Assembly: GCA_019916065.1 (NCBI GenBank)
Contig: CM034237.1
Span: 23,581,752-23,645,751 of the forward strand
Reading direction: 5' to 3'
Source: Vitellaria paradoxa
Lineage: Eukaryota > Streptophyta > Magnoliopsida > Ericales > Sapotaceae
DNA: 64,000 bases
The position numbers and the translations under genes are program-made. Positions 46,920-58,880 of this stretch are shown one piece after another. The notes beneath the pieces were generated by a model. The model was not told where the DNA came from and did no database searches. It was given only the letters and a program-made list of their open reading frames with translations. The stretch's first letter is position 1, and every line of letters begins with the position of its first letter.

Positions 46920-49893
46920 TTAACCTTTTGCTTCCATGGTTGCAATCCTTTTTCTTTCACTTTGCAATTCTTGCTTGATGAAACACTGAGCTTCCATAAC
47001 CTGTCCAATTTTCACATTCACCTTATCCCACTTGTTATACATTTTCTCCATAAATTCTTCAATCTTAGACCCTTCATTTCTCTTCTTTTGACTTACACTC
47101 CTTTCTCTAGAGAAAGTAGTGATGAAGCTTAAGGGCTTTGCGACCTATTCTCCAAGTTCTAAAACCACCACTGATCACTTCTAGAATGTGCGTCTAAACT
47201 AACCCCCAAGTGTAAGGGTGTGCAGTGTAGTTTTAATTCGATGAGTCTGAGGTCGAATCTACAGAGAACCTAAAGTTTTAGTTTCTAAGTTATCAAGAAA
47301 ATTTAAGATTCAAATGCTAAGAAATTTAATGATTACCAAGAAAACTAGAGTTGGGAATTTTGGAAATTTAAAACTGAACTAAACCTAACAAAACTTAAAG
47401 AAAGAGATTCACCAAATAGAATTTTTTTTATTTTTAATTTTAAAGGAAAAGAAAACTTAACTTTGATATAAATTCAAGAATTTAAAGAAAGTTATCTAAC
47501 CTAATCAAGATTTCAAGAAAAGAATATAAAATAATGCAAAACCAAAATTAAAGTAGATAAAAGATTTCAAGATTAAAAGGTTCTTGATCCAACTTCACAA
47601 TTCTGGGTAGTTTACTACTTCACTATGGGATGTGTTTTAACTACAATCTATAGTTCACGTAAAAGGATCTATAGATTGAAAAGATGTTATTGTTTAAAAC
47701 TCAATAAATCCCCAATGCACAACTTTAAAATCACGTTGATATGGATGATAAAACCAGATAGATATTTTAATAAAACCTTTGGGTGCAAATCTGAAAGAGG
47801 GTTTATTCAAGAATTATATAAAAAATTATAACCAAGAGTTTTTGCCAGTGATTACAGAAAATATAGCCAAAAACTCTTGGTTTCAAAAACTTCTCAAACA
47901 AACAAAATTAGATTTGTTTTCAAAATCAATTTTTAATTTGCTCAAAAGTATTGAACCAATTCTTACTGAAAACCTTTACCAGTGATTACAGAGAATGTAG
48001 TCAAAGGTTTTCATTTTCGTATATTCTTGAAAAAAAAGAAAAATGATTTGAAATTCGTAAATCACTACACATGTTTTCACAAAACATGCGAAGGATCTAC
48101 GCACATCCCTTAGTTCATCATAAACTACCCTTCTTTGATCCATTGAATCAAGACCTAGGGTTTTACGCTAGTTTCATAATTGAATCCATATACATCAATT
48201 AATAAGTAAACAAGAAATAAGAAGATCAAATGAATAAGAAATCTGGAAGACTCTTTATTAATCAAGAAAACCAAGTACCGTACTTCAAAGAAGAGAAAGA
48301 ACGACGAACAATCAGCAAAACGGAAACAACTCCACAAGCTGCTACGCAAATCTTGGTAAACATCATCAAAAAGAAATTCAAAAACTCTCTCTAAACTCTA
48401 AAACACTCTCTATAAGTCTGGAAAAAGATGGAAAGAAGATGCTCTAGACGGTTGCTCATGGGGCTTTTATAACCTATGCACGAAACCCCAAAAATGGAAC
48501 AAGAAAATTGCTCCCGCGTGTCCCAGGTGTCCGGACACCCAAATGGGGTGTCCGAACGGCAGTGTGCTCTAGACTTCAATTTCTCCTGTTTTGCCTTCTG
48601 TGGTTTTGAAGGTGTCTGGACACCCATGCCTTACAAGTGCGCCTTGAGCTGTCCTTTATCGTTTTCTTCGCCTTTGGCACTCCCAATTGCTTCAATTGAA
48701 CCATTTTCACTACATTTAAGAAAAATAAACCGTATTAGTGTAAAAAGTAACAAAATGCATAATTAAACTAAGATAATGCATGATTTTATGTTAAAATAAG
48801 GTTCTTGTAATTACACTTTTCAAGTGTAATCAACCACCTACTTACAAATGTACTTGGTAATGAATCCCCCCCAAAGGTAATCCACTAACCCCTTTTCTTG
48901 TCTTAGAAAGTGCAAGTATACTCTCCCAAATTAACTACTCCAATTCAATCCTTAAACTAGCATCAATGGCATACAAGAGCAATCCTCGATCATGGCTTAA
49001 CTCAGAATTATTTAGGATTGGATTTAGTTGAGAACAAGCCAAGAAGCGTGAGGAATTCAGCTTTGGAGTTAGTCTATCCTTGGCCAATTTCTTCTTGTGC
49101 CTCCATTTTGCATTATTCTTCCCAGTCAAAATCCTTGCAAGAGAGTCCTTATTTAGTGTTTCTTTAGCTGAAAATAGGAATTGAGGTTGCTTCTCTTCTT
49201 TTAAGCTAAAAAACTTTCTCACATCCTTAGGATAGATCTTGAAATATACTCCCCTAACCTTGGCATAATGCACTCTTTCCCTTCATGTTTTGTATCCACA
49301 ATGTTAACATAAAACTCTTATACCAATGGAACCACAGCGGTGCCACTAAACTGTGCCCATTTCACCCAACCCCTCTTCTCAAAATTCTATTTTAAATTAA
49401 ACTCCTCTATTGGAAATGACTTAAGTTCATCCCTTTTTTCCACAATCACTGCTCTTTTGCTCCAATACTTCTCAAAATTCTTTTGTGCCTTGCTATTAGA
49501 GAACTTGAAATCATCATATGGTTCTTCATTCTCATTCTTCTGTCTAGACCCTTGATTCCCACCTATTTCGTCTTCTTTCTCATCTCCTTTATTCTCATCA
49601 TTTCAACTGTTCCACAATTCTAATGACATTATTTGTAGCATTGGCTTGTTGAGGTTTAAATGGGTTGGTATTTGGTATTTTAGTTTGTGGTTGAATAGGA
49701 GTTTGCAATTCAGGTTAAGTTTGAACCTTAATTTGATTCTAAGGGTGTGACTGGATAGGTGTTTGGCCAACAAAGGTCTGAGTGGAAGGTTGGGTCTTTG
49801 CTTTCTTCTTATTGGGTTTAATGAGTTCATTTGACTTTGAATTATATCCCTTACCCTCTTTTTCTCCTCATAAACCTTCTTGGGAGGGGTCAT
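46920..49893 (-). pseudogene. Env-position ORF of the Athila-like element (Transposase_32-like), split by a solo LTR
   Basis: Minus strand. It starts MTPPKKVYEEKKRVRD at 49893. A region with EFYVN and, in an open stretch 49273-48935, VRGVYFKIYPKDVRKFF and SELSHDRGLLLYAIDASL matches the layout of the plant Transposase_32 domain. Then GLPLGG-like sequence is reached just before the solo LTR insertion (47172-48832). Coding resumes left of it with a helical C-terminus (KIEEFMEKMYNKWDKVNVKI, EAQCFIKQELQSER) and stops at 46920. Frameshifts and stops occur throughout. The same domain type occurs in the SIRE-like 3' ORFs. Function unknown. Confidence 0.6.
47172..48832 (-). mobile_element. Solo LTR (1661 bp) of a gypsy-type element
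   Basis: Starts TGATCACTTCTAG and ends AAGTGTAATCA on the plus strand, with ACCAC at 47167-47171 and 48833-48837 as a 5 bp target duplication. No internal element sequence is present, so it is the product of LTR-LTR recombination. On the minus strand the LTR ends in TCTGTAGATTCGACCTCAG-like sequence typical of Athila/Tat LTRs. It contains a perfect 14 bp palindrome GGTGTCCGGACACC at 48526-48539. Confidence 0.88.
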
Positions 49894-51053
49894 TTTTAAT
49901 TATAATTTAGCTTTAATTTTACTCCCAGAAACTATCATAGACAACAGGAACTCCCAATGTCTTTTCTTACTGCACAATCTTAACTAAATTCCCACTATGT
50001 AATTACTCACAATAACCAACACAATCTCCAAACACATCTTAACAATCTTCTTAACTAATTTAATCAAGAAAAACTGAGCTCAAGATTGAACCCTACCTCA
50101 ACTATTAACCTTAAACTACTGAATTTGAAATCCACTACCAAGAAGTGTGATGATGGAAATTTAGACAAATGGATTGATGATGAATTGATGCTTGCAGAAG
50201 ATTGAAAAATTTAGAGGATAATTCCCAATCGCTCAGATAGTTCTCACAAGGGTTCACATAGAAATTAGGTTTGATGAATTGGAATCCCAAAAAATATTGA
50301 AGTACTCAATTTATAATCCAGAAAAATCCCTATGTTCCGAACACAAGTTCGGACAACTTTGTTGTCTGAACAGGCATCCGAACAAACAAGCAATATCAGG
50401 TTGGCTCGAACATGGGTTTGAACAGAACTGAACTCCAAGATTTTGTCTAGACATCATTCGAACAAAAATATGCATTAGAAAATTTCTATTTTTGATTCTG
50501 TTTAAATGACCTTCCTCCAGTTTCATAAATTTCACAAAGAGAGTTTTTACTTGTCACCAAACAAAGCACTACCTAATCCTCTAATTGACTCAAAAATTCA
50601 ATAAAAAGACTCAAAATATCCTAATTTTTTCAATTTTTTTATTTTTAAAAACTCACAACCAAACATGCATATAATATCATGAAATCTAGTATAAACAACA
50701 AAGGGTTCCTACCCCCTAACTTGAGACAAACATTGTCCTCAATGTGCAAATACTCAATTAATCTCGATGGAAATTTGGTTAGAGGTTACCTCAATTGTGT
50801 GAAATCTCTTGAATATTACTTGAACTTGTGAACACAATGTCTAACATACTTGGTTAGTATGAATTTCCTTTCTGTTTTCGCCATCTTGCATTGCACCATG
50901 ATTATATGATCATCAAAAGCCATGAAAATCATCAAAGGGGAAGTAAAATGAAATCCTTAACATGAGTGAGTTAATAGCAAAGTAATTATTCAAACATAAA
51001 AAAAACTATCTCCTAAGCTACCTTTATTTGTTCAAAAGTCACTAAATTTAATT
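49894..51053 (-). other. Spacer between pol and env-position ORF of the Athila-like element
   Basis: On the minus strand it contains TTGAGGACAATGTTTG and then AGTTAGGGGGTAGGAACC (about 50745-50705), a pair often found after pol in Athila-type elements. At about 50311-50470 it carries several GTTCG/CGAAC motifs. No complete gene; a short open frame at 50535-50311 is not recognised. Confidence 0.5.
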
Positions 51054-51330
51054 ACTTAAATGGAGGTGGATCCTCCAACTCCTAAGACTCAACCGTGGTT
51101 ATAAAATTTTCAAAGTAAGGCTTTAAGCGATGGCCATTCACTTGCACCACATACCCATCTGAGTGATTCTCAATTTCATAAGCTCCAAACTCTGTCATTG
51201 ATCTAATAATGTAAGGTCCAACCTACCTCGACTTTAACTTCTAGGGAAAAAATGTAGCTTAGGGTCATACAAAAGGACTTTTTGACCCACATATAACTCT
51301 TTGTTATGAATCTACACATCATGCAGGCTT
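51054..51330 (-). pseudogene. Pol C-terminus (integrase tail) of the Athila-like element
   Basis: On the minus strand NKELYVGQKVLLYDPKLHFF, FPRKLKSR, a stop, then VGPYIIRSMTEFGAYEIENH and VQVNGHRLKPYFENF. This is the chromodomain-less integrase tail typical of Athila/Tat gypsy elements (…FPGKLKSRW…GPF…VNGQRLKPY). One stop replaces the expected Trp, another precedes the fragment. Upstream pol is absent because gypsy LTR sequence begins at about 51340. Confidence 0.75.
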
Positions 51331-51339
51331 TGAATAATT

Positions 51340-52639
51340 AGAATGGAAAGACAAAGTGTGATGAGCTATATGATGAATTAAAATGTGTTTTGAACAAGGG
51401 ATTTAAACATTAAATGTTGTTAAATGTTAACTATTTGTTGATGTTTGATCTTTGTTGATATATGAGGGTAAATAAATAAGGCTCCGAATAAATGAAATGA
51501 AAAGATGAAATGAGTTGTTATCCATAATGAAATGGAATGTGGTTATCTATGTTGGAAATTTTATGGTGATGAATGTGAATTGTGATTAAAGAGAATTGTA
51601 TGTGATGAATGGTTGATTGTGTCTCGGGGGCCGTGGTGGGGTGCGAAATTAGGAAGAGTTTTTAGATTACTCTCGAGTTGAAAGTCTCGGAACTTGCATA
51701 GGATTTGGTGTCAATGCCAGTAGGTTAGTAGCCCACAACATTGTGTGTGTATGGGTTACCCATGACCCTGGATTGTGATCCTAAACGATGAATTTTGGTT
51801 TACCGTTTCCATTGGGTATTGGCCCATAAAAAAGGGTGTTGTGTATGCATCTAACCACCGAGAATTTGTGTGATTGTGGCCATGTGATTGAATAATGAAA
51901 TAATGATACTGTGGATGTGATTACGTGATTGAATGATGAATAAATGGTAATGTAGTTGTGGATATGTGATTGAATGTCAAATATGTGATAAGGTGGTATG
52001 AAATGTGATTTGATTTAATGTTGGGAAATTCAATAATGTAGAATAATTGGAAATGTACGTAATAATATGATGAGGATGAATGATGATAAAAATTGGCGTA
52101 AGTTGAAAACTGATTGAAAATAATGAATTGTTATAGCTCATAGAATGATGTTGATATAACTATGTATATAAGAATAATTGGCATGCATGTGTTGGTTACA
52201 TACCATATATGTTAGTATGTAGCATCGTGAGCACAAGTGGACCCGTGCTCATCTCCCTACAGATTCTGTTGTAAGAATGGAACACACTAACCAAGTGGGA
52301 TAATGGAGCTAGACTAGAAGTGCATTTGCATGAGCCAATCCAAACTAGTAGAACTGTTGGTTGTTTAAGTTGAATATTTATTTGATGGTTATAATATTAT
52401 TAAATTGAGAGACTCAATCGATATGGTTGTAAAGGTCTTAAAGCCTATGTAAAGCTTAAATGAGAAGAATATGTTGTAGTTTGAGGCCTGGCACTAGCCG
52501 AGACTAATTTCATATTATCTTATATGTGTTGTGGCTCACTAGGAGCTGTTGCGTTGCTCTGATCATGGGATGGCAATGTTAGTGCATGTTATGTGTGTTT
52601 ATCACTCACCCCTAGGGTCACGAGATCTGGGGCGTGACA
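51340..52639 (-). repeat. Truncated gypsy (chromovirus-type) LTR fragment
   Basis: On the minus strand it starts TGTCACGCCCCAGATC at 52639 and matches the solo LTR 60974-63405 for about 1.2 kb (shared GGGGTGA, AACATGCACTAACATT, CCCATGATCAGAG and GCACCCCACCACGGCC blocks). It then stops at the junction with Athila-like pol. The 3' half of the LTR is missing. Confidence 0.75.
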
Positions 52640-54240
52640 ACTATTTTTTTATTTTTGATCTTAAATCAGTTATTTAACGGGTATTTAACAGGTAATTTGA
52701 CTTATTAAACATAAATGAGTTTTGCAGGTTTGGGACGAGTTTCATTGGTTTGGGATGGGACGAATTTGAGATTTTAACTAAAAAAAATAAACGAGATTGG
52801 GACTGTAATGGTAAGTAAAAAATAAACAAGCTTGGTAATGAAATTGGCTTAATTAGATGAGTACCCTGACCGTTTACATCGCTAGTTAATGGTAGGGTTT
52901 GATATTAGATGGCCTGGTTGGCTAATCTTAGTTTGACCTTATTAATATTAGTCATTGAACTTAGTTGGACCTAAAACTAATTGAGGTTTTGAACCCAAAG
53001 CATATCCATTTAAATATATTCATTTTTTAATATATTTTTAACTATATTTTTACAGAAAGAAAATTCTAAAAAATATAAAAATAAATAAGATAATATTAAA
53101 ATAAATATTTTTATTAGAAAATATAATTAGAATGCTATATTAAGGGTTCGTCTGGTAAAACTATCAGTTTTCAGTTTTTGTCTTCAGTTTTTAAGTTTAG
53201 TTTTTAGTTTTCATATTCAGTTTTTTATTTTTAAACTACAGTTTCATAGTAGTAAAGAAAAACAAAAACTTAAAAACATGTTTGGTAATAATTTGTTAGT
53301 TGGTAGTTGTAATTGTTAATTAATTAAATTCAGTAAATTTAATTATATTAATTATTAAAAATAATTTAATCCAATAAAAATAAAATATGTTAAACATATT
53401 TATTATAGTTATTTTTAAAAACAATTTAATAAAATATATTTCATGTTAATTAGATTAATTAATTTAATTAACTTAAATTAATTTGATTTAATTAATTAAA
53501 TAATTATACTAATTAAATTTAATTATTTTAATTATATTATTTTTTTAAATAATTTAATTCAATAAAAATAAAATATATTCAATATAATTTAATTATATTA
53601 TTTATTAAAAATAATTTAATAAAATATTTTTATATTAATTTAAGTAATTAAATTCAATTATAATTAATATAATTAATTATTGATAAAATTATATTTAATA
53701 TATTTTTATATAAATAAAAATAATATATTATTAATTTAATATTTTAATATATTTTATATTTTAATTAAATATTTTTATATTAAATAATAATATAGTTAGT
53801 GGTGACCAGAGATGAGTAGGAGGTAATGGTAGCGGTAGAAGGTGGTGGCTGAATGTTGGTGACGACTAGAAGATAATGGTGATCAATGTTTGTAACTGGT
53901 AGTGGTTGTGTAGGTGAAATGAAGACTTCAGAAATCATATTTTTTTATATTTTCATAATTTTTGAAAATTTTGAAAATAGTTTTTATGTTTTTGAAAACT
54001 GAAAATGGAAAATAAATTTGCCAAACAAGTTTTCATGTTCACTTTTCAAAAAAAAAAAAAAAACAAAAACAAAAAAATAAAAACAAAAGGGTTGCCAAAT
54101 AGGCCCTAAAACATAAAATATTAAAAAAACCTTTTGTTTAATTTAGGACAGCGTGGGCTAATTTTCAATATCTCAAACCCAGCTTACTGAGCGGGCTAAA
54201 ATTTTTGAGGTTTTTGGAGGCCGGTCACTATTTATGGACT
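52640..54240. other. AT-rich repeat region without genes
   Basis: No coding sequence recognised. 53140-54115 may be a MITE-like unit: GGGTTCGTCTGGTAAAACTA on the left, and on the right the reverse complement of GGGCCTATTTGGCAACCC, with T-rich inner arms. Target duplications are not clear. Confidence 0.4.
53145..54112. repeat. Candidate AT-rich MITE with imperfect inverted termini
   Basis: Ends GGGTTCGTCTGGTAAAAC and (reverse complement) GGGCCTATTTGGCAACCC resemble the GGGCCTGTTTGG-type termini of hAT-like MITEs. The interior is AT-rich with no ORF, apart from a short GGT-rich stretch near 53810-53910. Confidence 0.35.
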
Positions 54241-54244
54241 TATA

Positions 54245-55915
54245 AAGATTTTAGTCATACCAAAAAAACTTGTTTGTGAATAAGTCACACTTGCAATAAA
54301 AAGACAAAAAATGGCATTATCATTTTTCACTACATTTCAAAACTGCCAGTTTTATCCAAAAATAGTGCACACCTCACTCATAACTTCCGCGACTTTCCAT
54401 CTTCTTTACAAAGCAAGCAAAATCGATTTTTGGAACAAAATCAAAACTGTTTGAGAGAAACCTAAATCGATCATCATTCTTAAGTATCTTTATTATTTCT
54501 GATATTAAAACAGTACCGGTACTGTTTTGAAGTAGCTCAAAACACCGATCGGCCCTATGCATTTCTTTTACCATAAAAATTCATCATCTGCTTATAATTC
54601 ATGATACTGTTTTATACCGATACTGTTTTTATACTGTCATAAAAAAACATCAATTGATACATAAAACAAACCAACCATACGAGCCAACATCTTCATATTT
54701 TTTGAAACAATACCGGTGCTATTTTGAAGATAGCTTAAAACGCCGATCGGTCCCATAGATTTCTCTTGCCCTTAAAGCTCGTCATCTGCTTAATTATAAT
54801 TCATGGTGCTGTTTTGAAAACAGTACCGGTACTGTTTGCTGCCATAAAAAACATCAATCAATACGTAACACAAACTAACCATACGAACCAACATCATCAT
54901 ATTTTTTGAAACAATACCGGTACTGTTTTGAAGATAGCTCAAAACACCAATCGGCCCCATGGATTTCTCTTGCCTTTAAAACTCGTCATCTGCTTATAAT
55001 CCATGGTAATGTTTTGAAAACAGTCAAAACAGTACCGATACTGTTTTCATACTACCATAAAAAACATCAATCGATATATAACACAAACCAACCATACGAG
55101 CCAACATCATCACATTTTTTGAAACAGTACCGGTACTGTTTTGAAATAGCTCAAAACGCCGATCAGTCCCATAGATTTCTTTTACCATGAAAACTTGTTA
55201 TCTGCTTATAATTCATAGTATTGTTTTGAAAATAGTACCGGTACTATTTTCATATTGCCGTAAAAAACATCAATCAATACATAACACAAACCAACCATAC
55301 AAGTCATTATCATCATATTTTTTGAAACAGTACCGGTACTGTTTTGAAGATAGCTCAAAACGCCGATCGACCCCATAGATTTCTCTTGCCCTTAAAGCTC
55401 ATCATCTGCTTATAATATATGGCGGTACTGTTTTGAAACAGTACCGGTACTATTTTCATATTGCCATAGAAAACATCAATTGATACATAACACAAACTAA
55501 CCATACAAGCCAACATCATCATATTTTTTGAAACAGTACCGGTACTGTTTTGAAGATAGCTCAAAACGCCGATTGACAAAATCAATCCATAAAGAAAAGA
55601 TAGACCAAATAAGCTCTATCTTCTTCATATCCTCCTGACTAAAACTGTAAATAATGAAATTGAAAATAAGGAAGGAAAAAAAAAAAACGGAAGAAGCGTG
55701 ATTCTCGGTGAACCATATCTTCACGTGATTCCCATAAATAACTTGTGTAACTTAATTATAAAAATAAAGGGTATTATTGGTATATTAGAAACTATATTTA
55801 AAGCAAACTCGTAGGACCCACTCAAAAGTGTGACTTAAATACAAAACTTTCTACATTAATGTGACTTAAAAGCAATACTTTCTTTTGTGTGACTAATAAC
55901 CTTAAAAGATTACAA
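54245..55915. mobile_element. Candidate TIR element carrying a tandem array
   Basis: The left flank of the array (about 54248-54310) has TTTTAGTCATACC then GAATAAGTCACACTTG. The right flank (about 55830-55915) contains, in reverse complement, TTATTAGTCACAC then TTTAAGTCACAC. The two align as imperfect inverted repeats of roughly 60 bp. No transposase is present. Ends and target duplication are not resolved, so this is a hypothesis. Confidence 0.4.
54507..55578. repeat. Tandem ~205 bp array with CAGTACCGGTACTG palindromes
   Basis: About 5.5 units. Each begins near AAACAGTACCGGTACTGTTT (palindromic), then GAAGATAGCTCAAAACGCCG, TCTCTTGCCC, CTGCTTATAATTCATGG, a second palindrome, and CATAAAAAACATCAAT. 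First-palindrome positions are about 54507, 54706, 54910, 55123, 55326 and 55531. The second palindromes in each unit (for example near 54825, 55040, 55235 and 55440) are more diverged. Short open frames over the array follow the repeats and are not genes. Confidence 0.9.
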
Positions 55916-57350
55916 AGTATGACTTAAACACAATTTTCCAAAAATTTTTTACTAAGCCCGAAATAAAAAAATAAGCCGAACTTGAAATTTCGGACTGTTG
56001 ACTCTACGTCCACCCCTAATAAATGGCAAGATAATAATGAATCTTCAAACACCATTGTCTAGGTTTCTTTGTATCATTTAGGATATCATATGAAATCAAA
56101 CATCACCTTTAAATTATTGTGGGAATTAAATAAAAGATAAAATATAACATAATTAAATGAGCAAAGCAAATCAAAGTTAATTACCGTCTTTAAAGACATT
56201 GTTTTTCCCATTAGCATAGTAATAAATAGTAATCTAGAAGTCAAGATGCCTATTGGTTCCAAGAATTACAGATGATTAATTATTAATTACTGAATAGTCT
56301 AGAAGAAGATCAAAAAGTATGAGATTGTATGAAAGAGTTCCTCATGTCCCATTTGATAACACTGTCATTTTTTATTTATATTTATCTGTTCATTTCTTTA
56401 TTTTTTATTTTTTATTATCATTTTTATTTTTTTCAATGAAAATTGAAATTACGTTTGAAAATACAATTTTGCTTACAATTACTAATTTTTTATGTTAATA
56501 AAATATATTATTTTTTCTAAAAAATTAATAAAATTTAATAAATTGTATTTCATATTAATTTAATTTCATTAATCTAATTAAATTAAATTATTAAATTATA
56601 CAAGCTAATTAAATAAATTTAATTATTTATTAAAAATAATTTAATTCAATAAATATAAAATATGTTAAATTATAATTTAATCATATTATTTATTAAAAAC
56701 AATTGAATAAAATATAATTACTATATTATTCATTTTAGTAAATACAAAATATATTAATTATAATTTAATTATATTATTTATTCAAAACAATTGAATAAAA
56801 TGTATTTCATAATAATTTAAATAATTTAATTATAAAATTTATTAAAAATGATTTGATAAAATATATCTAATACTAATTAAATTAATTATTAAACTAAATT
56901 TAATTAATTTAATTTAATTTTTTATTTACTAAAAATAATTTAATAAAATATATTTCATGTTAATTAAATTAATTAGTTAAATTTAATTTAATTTACTAAA
57001 AATAATTTTAGTTTAATAAAATATTTGAATAAAATAATTCATTATAATATGATGCAACTAAAATTGACAAAATGTTAAAATTGATAAAGTATTTGTAACA
57101 AAAAAATAGAGCAAAAAAACTTTTTTTTTATTGAAGATTTCTGTTTTAAGTTTTCATTTTTTTGGAAATAGAAAAACATAAATAGATTTCCTCTTTTTCA
57201 TCGGCTTGTTGTGCTGTTTCGATAAGATACCAATCTCGCAAACGCATTAGTGCTTCGACTATTTGAGTGCCAATCAATTTCTATGATCACTAACAATGTG
57301 CCAACTTGCGTGAACATTTGTTCAAGTGCTATGGTTGATACTAGAAATGT
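55916..57350. other. AT-rich region without recognised genes
   Basis: Mostly A/T with long TTAATT/AATTAA-rich runs (56340-57190). 57000-57120 resembles 33490-33600 inside the large CACTA. No coding similarity. Confidence 0.5.
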
Positions 57351-57769
57351 GAGAATATCATGAGTTATAGTCGAGAGTGTAGATATTTAGCATTATTTTT
57401 GGAATCTCAGATTTTAAAATGGTTCAACGTTTATATTTTCCCACGTTTATTAATTCACACGTGTTGCCCACAATTGGAAGTGGTAAACCAACCATGTTTT
57501 TTAACTTGTTTGATTGGAGCATGTTATTTAAAGGGAATAAGAAATATGGTTTTGGCCCCCGAGCCATAAATACTCTCACAATAATATAATACACCATCAG
57601 AGGGAATAGTTTAAGGGCTTGGAAGAGCCAAAACACAAAAGCAAGTATTCTACAGATAAGCTTGAACATCAATGGCAGGAGGTTAGTAATTTTTTCTTAT
57701 TTTCTGCATTAGATCTATATATATTGCTTATTTATACATGATAGATCTATTCAAAGTAAATCTAACAGT
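57351..57769 (+). repeat. Probable 5' LTR of a plus-strand copia element
   Basis: Ends AATCTAACA directly before a primer-binding site. CCATAAATAC near 57566 is a likely TATA box. The start (TGAGAATATC at about 57351) is a guess because the second LTR is outside the window. Confidence 0.55.
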
Positions 57770-57771
57770 CG

Positions 57772-57783
57772 GTATCAGAGCAT
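57772..57783 (+). promoter_or_regulatory. Primer-binding site of the copia element
   Basis: CGGTATCAGAGC, one mismatch to the tRNA-iMet-type TGGTATCAGAGC, two bases after the LTR end. Confidence 0.8.
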
Positions 57784-58880
57784 GTCTTTGCCTTTGCCTT
57801 GATGTATTAACATGTTTTTGATGAAATTCTACAATTTTTTTACCACCCAAATGATGTTTTAGATTTAAAGGTTATTTTTATGAATATTTTTTGTAAAAAC
57901 TAATATTAGAAATCATTAGCAAATTGGATTTCTAGCAATTTTGTGATTTGAAACATCAATTTTGATATTCAGAAGGTTAAGATTGACTCGGGTCTATTAA
58001 AGGGGTCGAATTTAGGTTAAAACAACCCGTCTAAAGGTTGAAGATTACTGAATACAGTCTTCCTTTGGGGTACACGGGTCAAATTTTTAGTATCTACAAT
58101 ATAATTATACATACATTTGCTTTCAATAGGCTCTGCAAGGCCTATCATGCCTATGCAAGACTTGTCTTCTCATGTAGCTAAAGAAAAAGACATATCATTT
58201 AAAAAAAAAAAAAGAAAAGAAAGAAAATCCAAGACTTATTTAGGTAGTTGCAAACTTAAAGTTTGGATTTATTGTGTTTTGTGTACTTTTGGGTGCTTAA
58301 AGTTTTGGCTTTTTTTTTTTTTTTTTTTGTCTTGTGAATGTATAAATTTGTATGCATTAATTATCCTGTTATAAATTTATGCATGCACTTCTGTATGAAT
58401 TATTTATGCTTTTCTATATGAATTATATTATGCTTTAAAATATTAAATGGCTAGTGACCTATATAATTTTAATTAATTAGGGATTAGCCACAGCATCTTT
58501 AATTATACAAAATTACATATATTATGGTATTTTTGGGATCACAAAAAGAATAAAGATATTAGTTGTAATTAATCATATTTAATAAAATAAAGTTTGTCCC
58601 ACAGGAATTTTTATTATATTTGTATGATCGATTAGGATAAAATATCAAATTATTTTTCTAATTTACACACAGGAATTAGGAATTGGAACATAGTTTAATA
58701 GTTTTATCATAAAGTTTGAGCATGAATCTACTTGAATAAGAAATTTAGCCTGTAGGTAATTTTTATGTCATTTAATTCATGAATTTTAAAATATGTTTTA
58801 CATTGGTAAAATATGTTATTTGTTCATTAGCCTCAGTCATTATTATATAAGCATGTATATTTTTTTATGCAATAGTACAA
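57784..58880 (+). other. Leader of the copia element
   Basis: AT-rich, with an A-run near 58200 and a T-run near 58310-58330. No coding sequence recognised. Confidence 0.5.

Larger units (their letters stand above)
12597..51330 (-). mobile_element. Truncated Athila-like Ty3/gypsy element, host of the nested insertions
   Basis: Minus-strand order from right to left: pol C-terminus (51330-51054), a spacer with a purine-rich GGGGGTAGGAACC near 50710, an env-position ORF (49893-46920), a 3' untranslated part, a polypurine tract (GTTGGGGGGTGTG on the minus strand, 45184-45196) and a 3' LTR starting TGATTGTACAC (45183). The LTR continues leftward to 43828, is interrupted by the SIRE-like array (12884-43822), and resumes at 12883 down to about 12597. 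The 5' LTR, gag and most of pol are absent; the copy is cut off near 51330 by another gypsy LTR fragment. The family name rests on the pol tail and the extra 3' ORF and is an inference. Confidence 0.6.

Noticed and set aside
54507..55578. CRISPR-like array of palindromic repeats
   Set aside because: Units are ~205 bp with diverged, non-unique spacers and no cas genes; the DNA is plant nuclear, so this is a tandem repeat.
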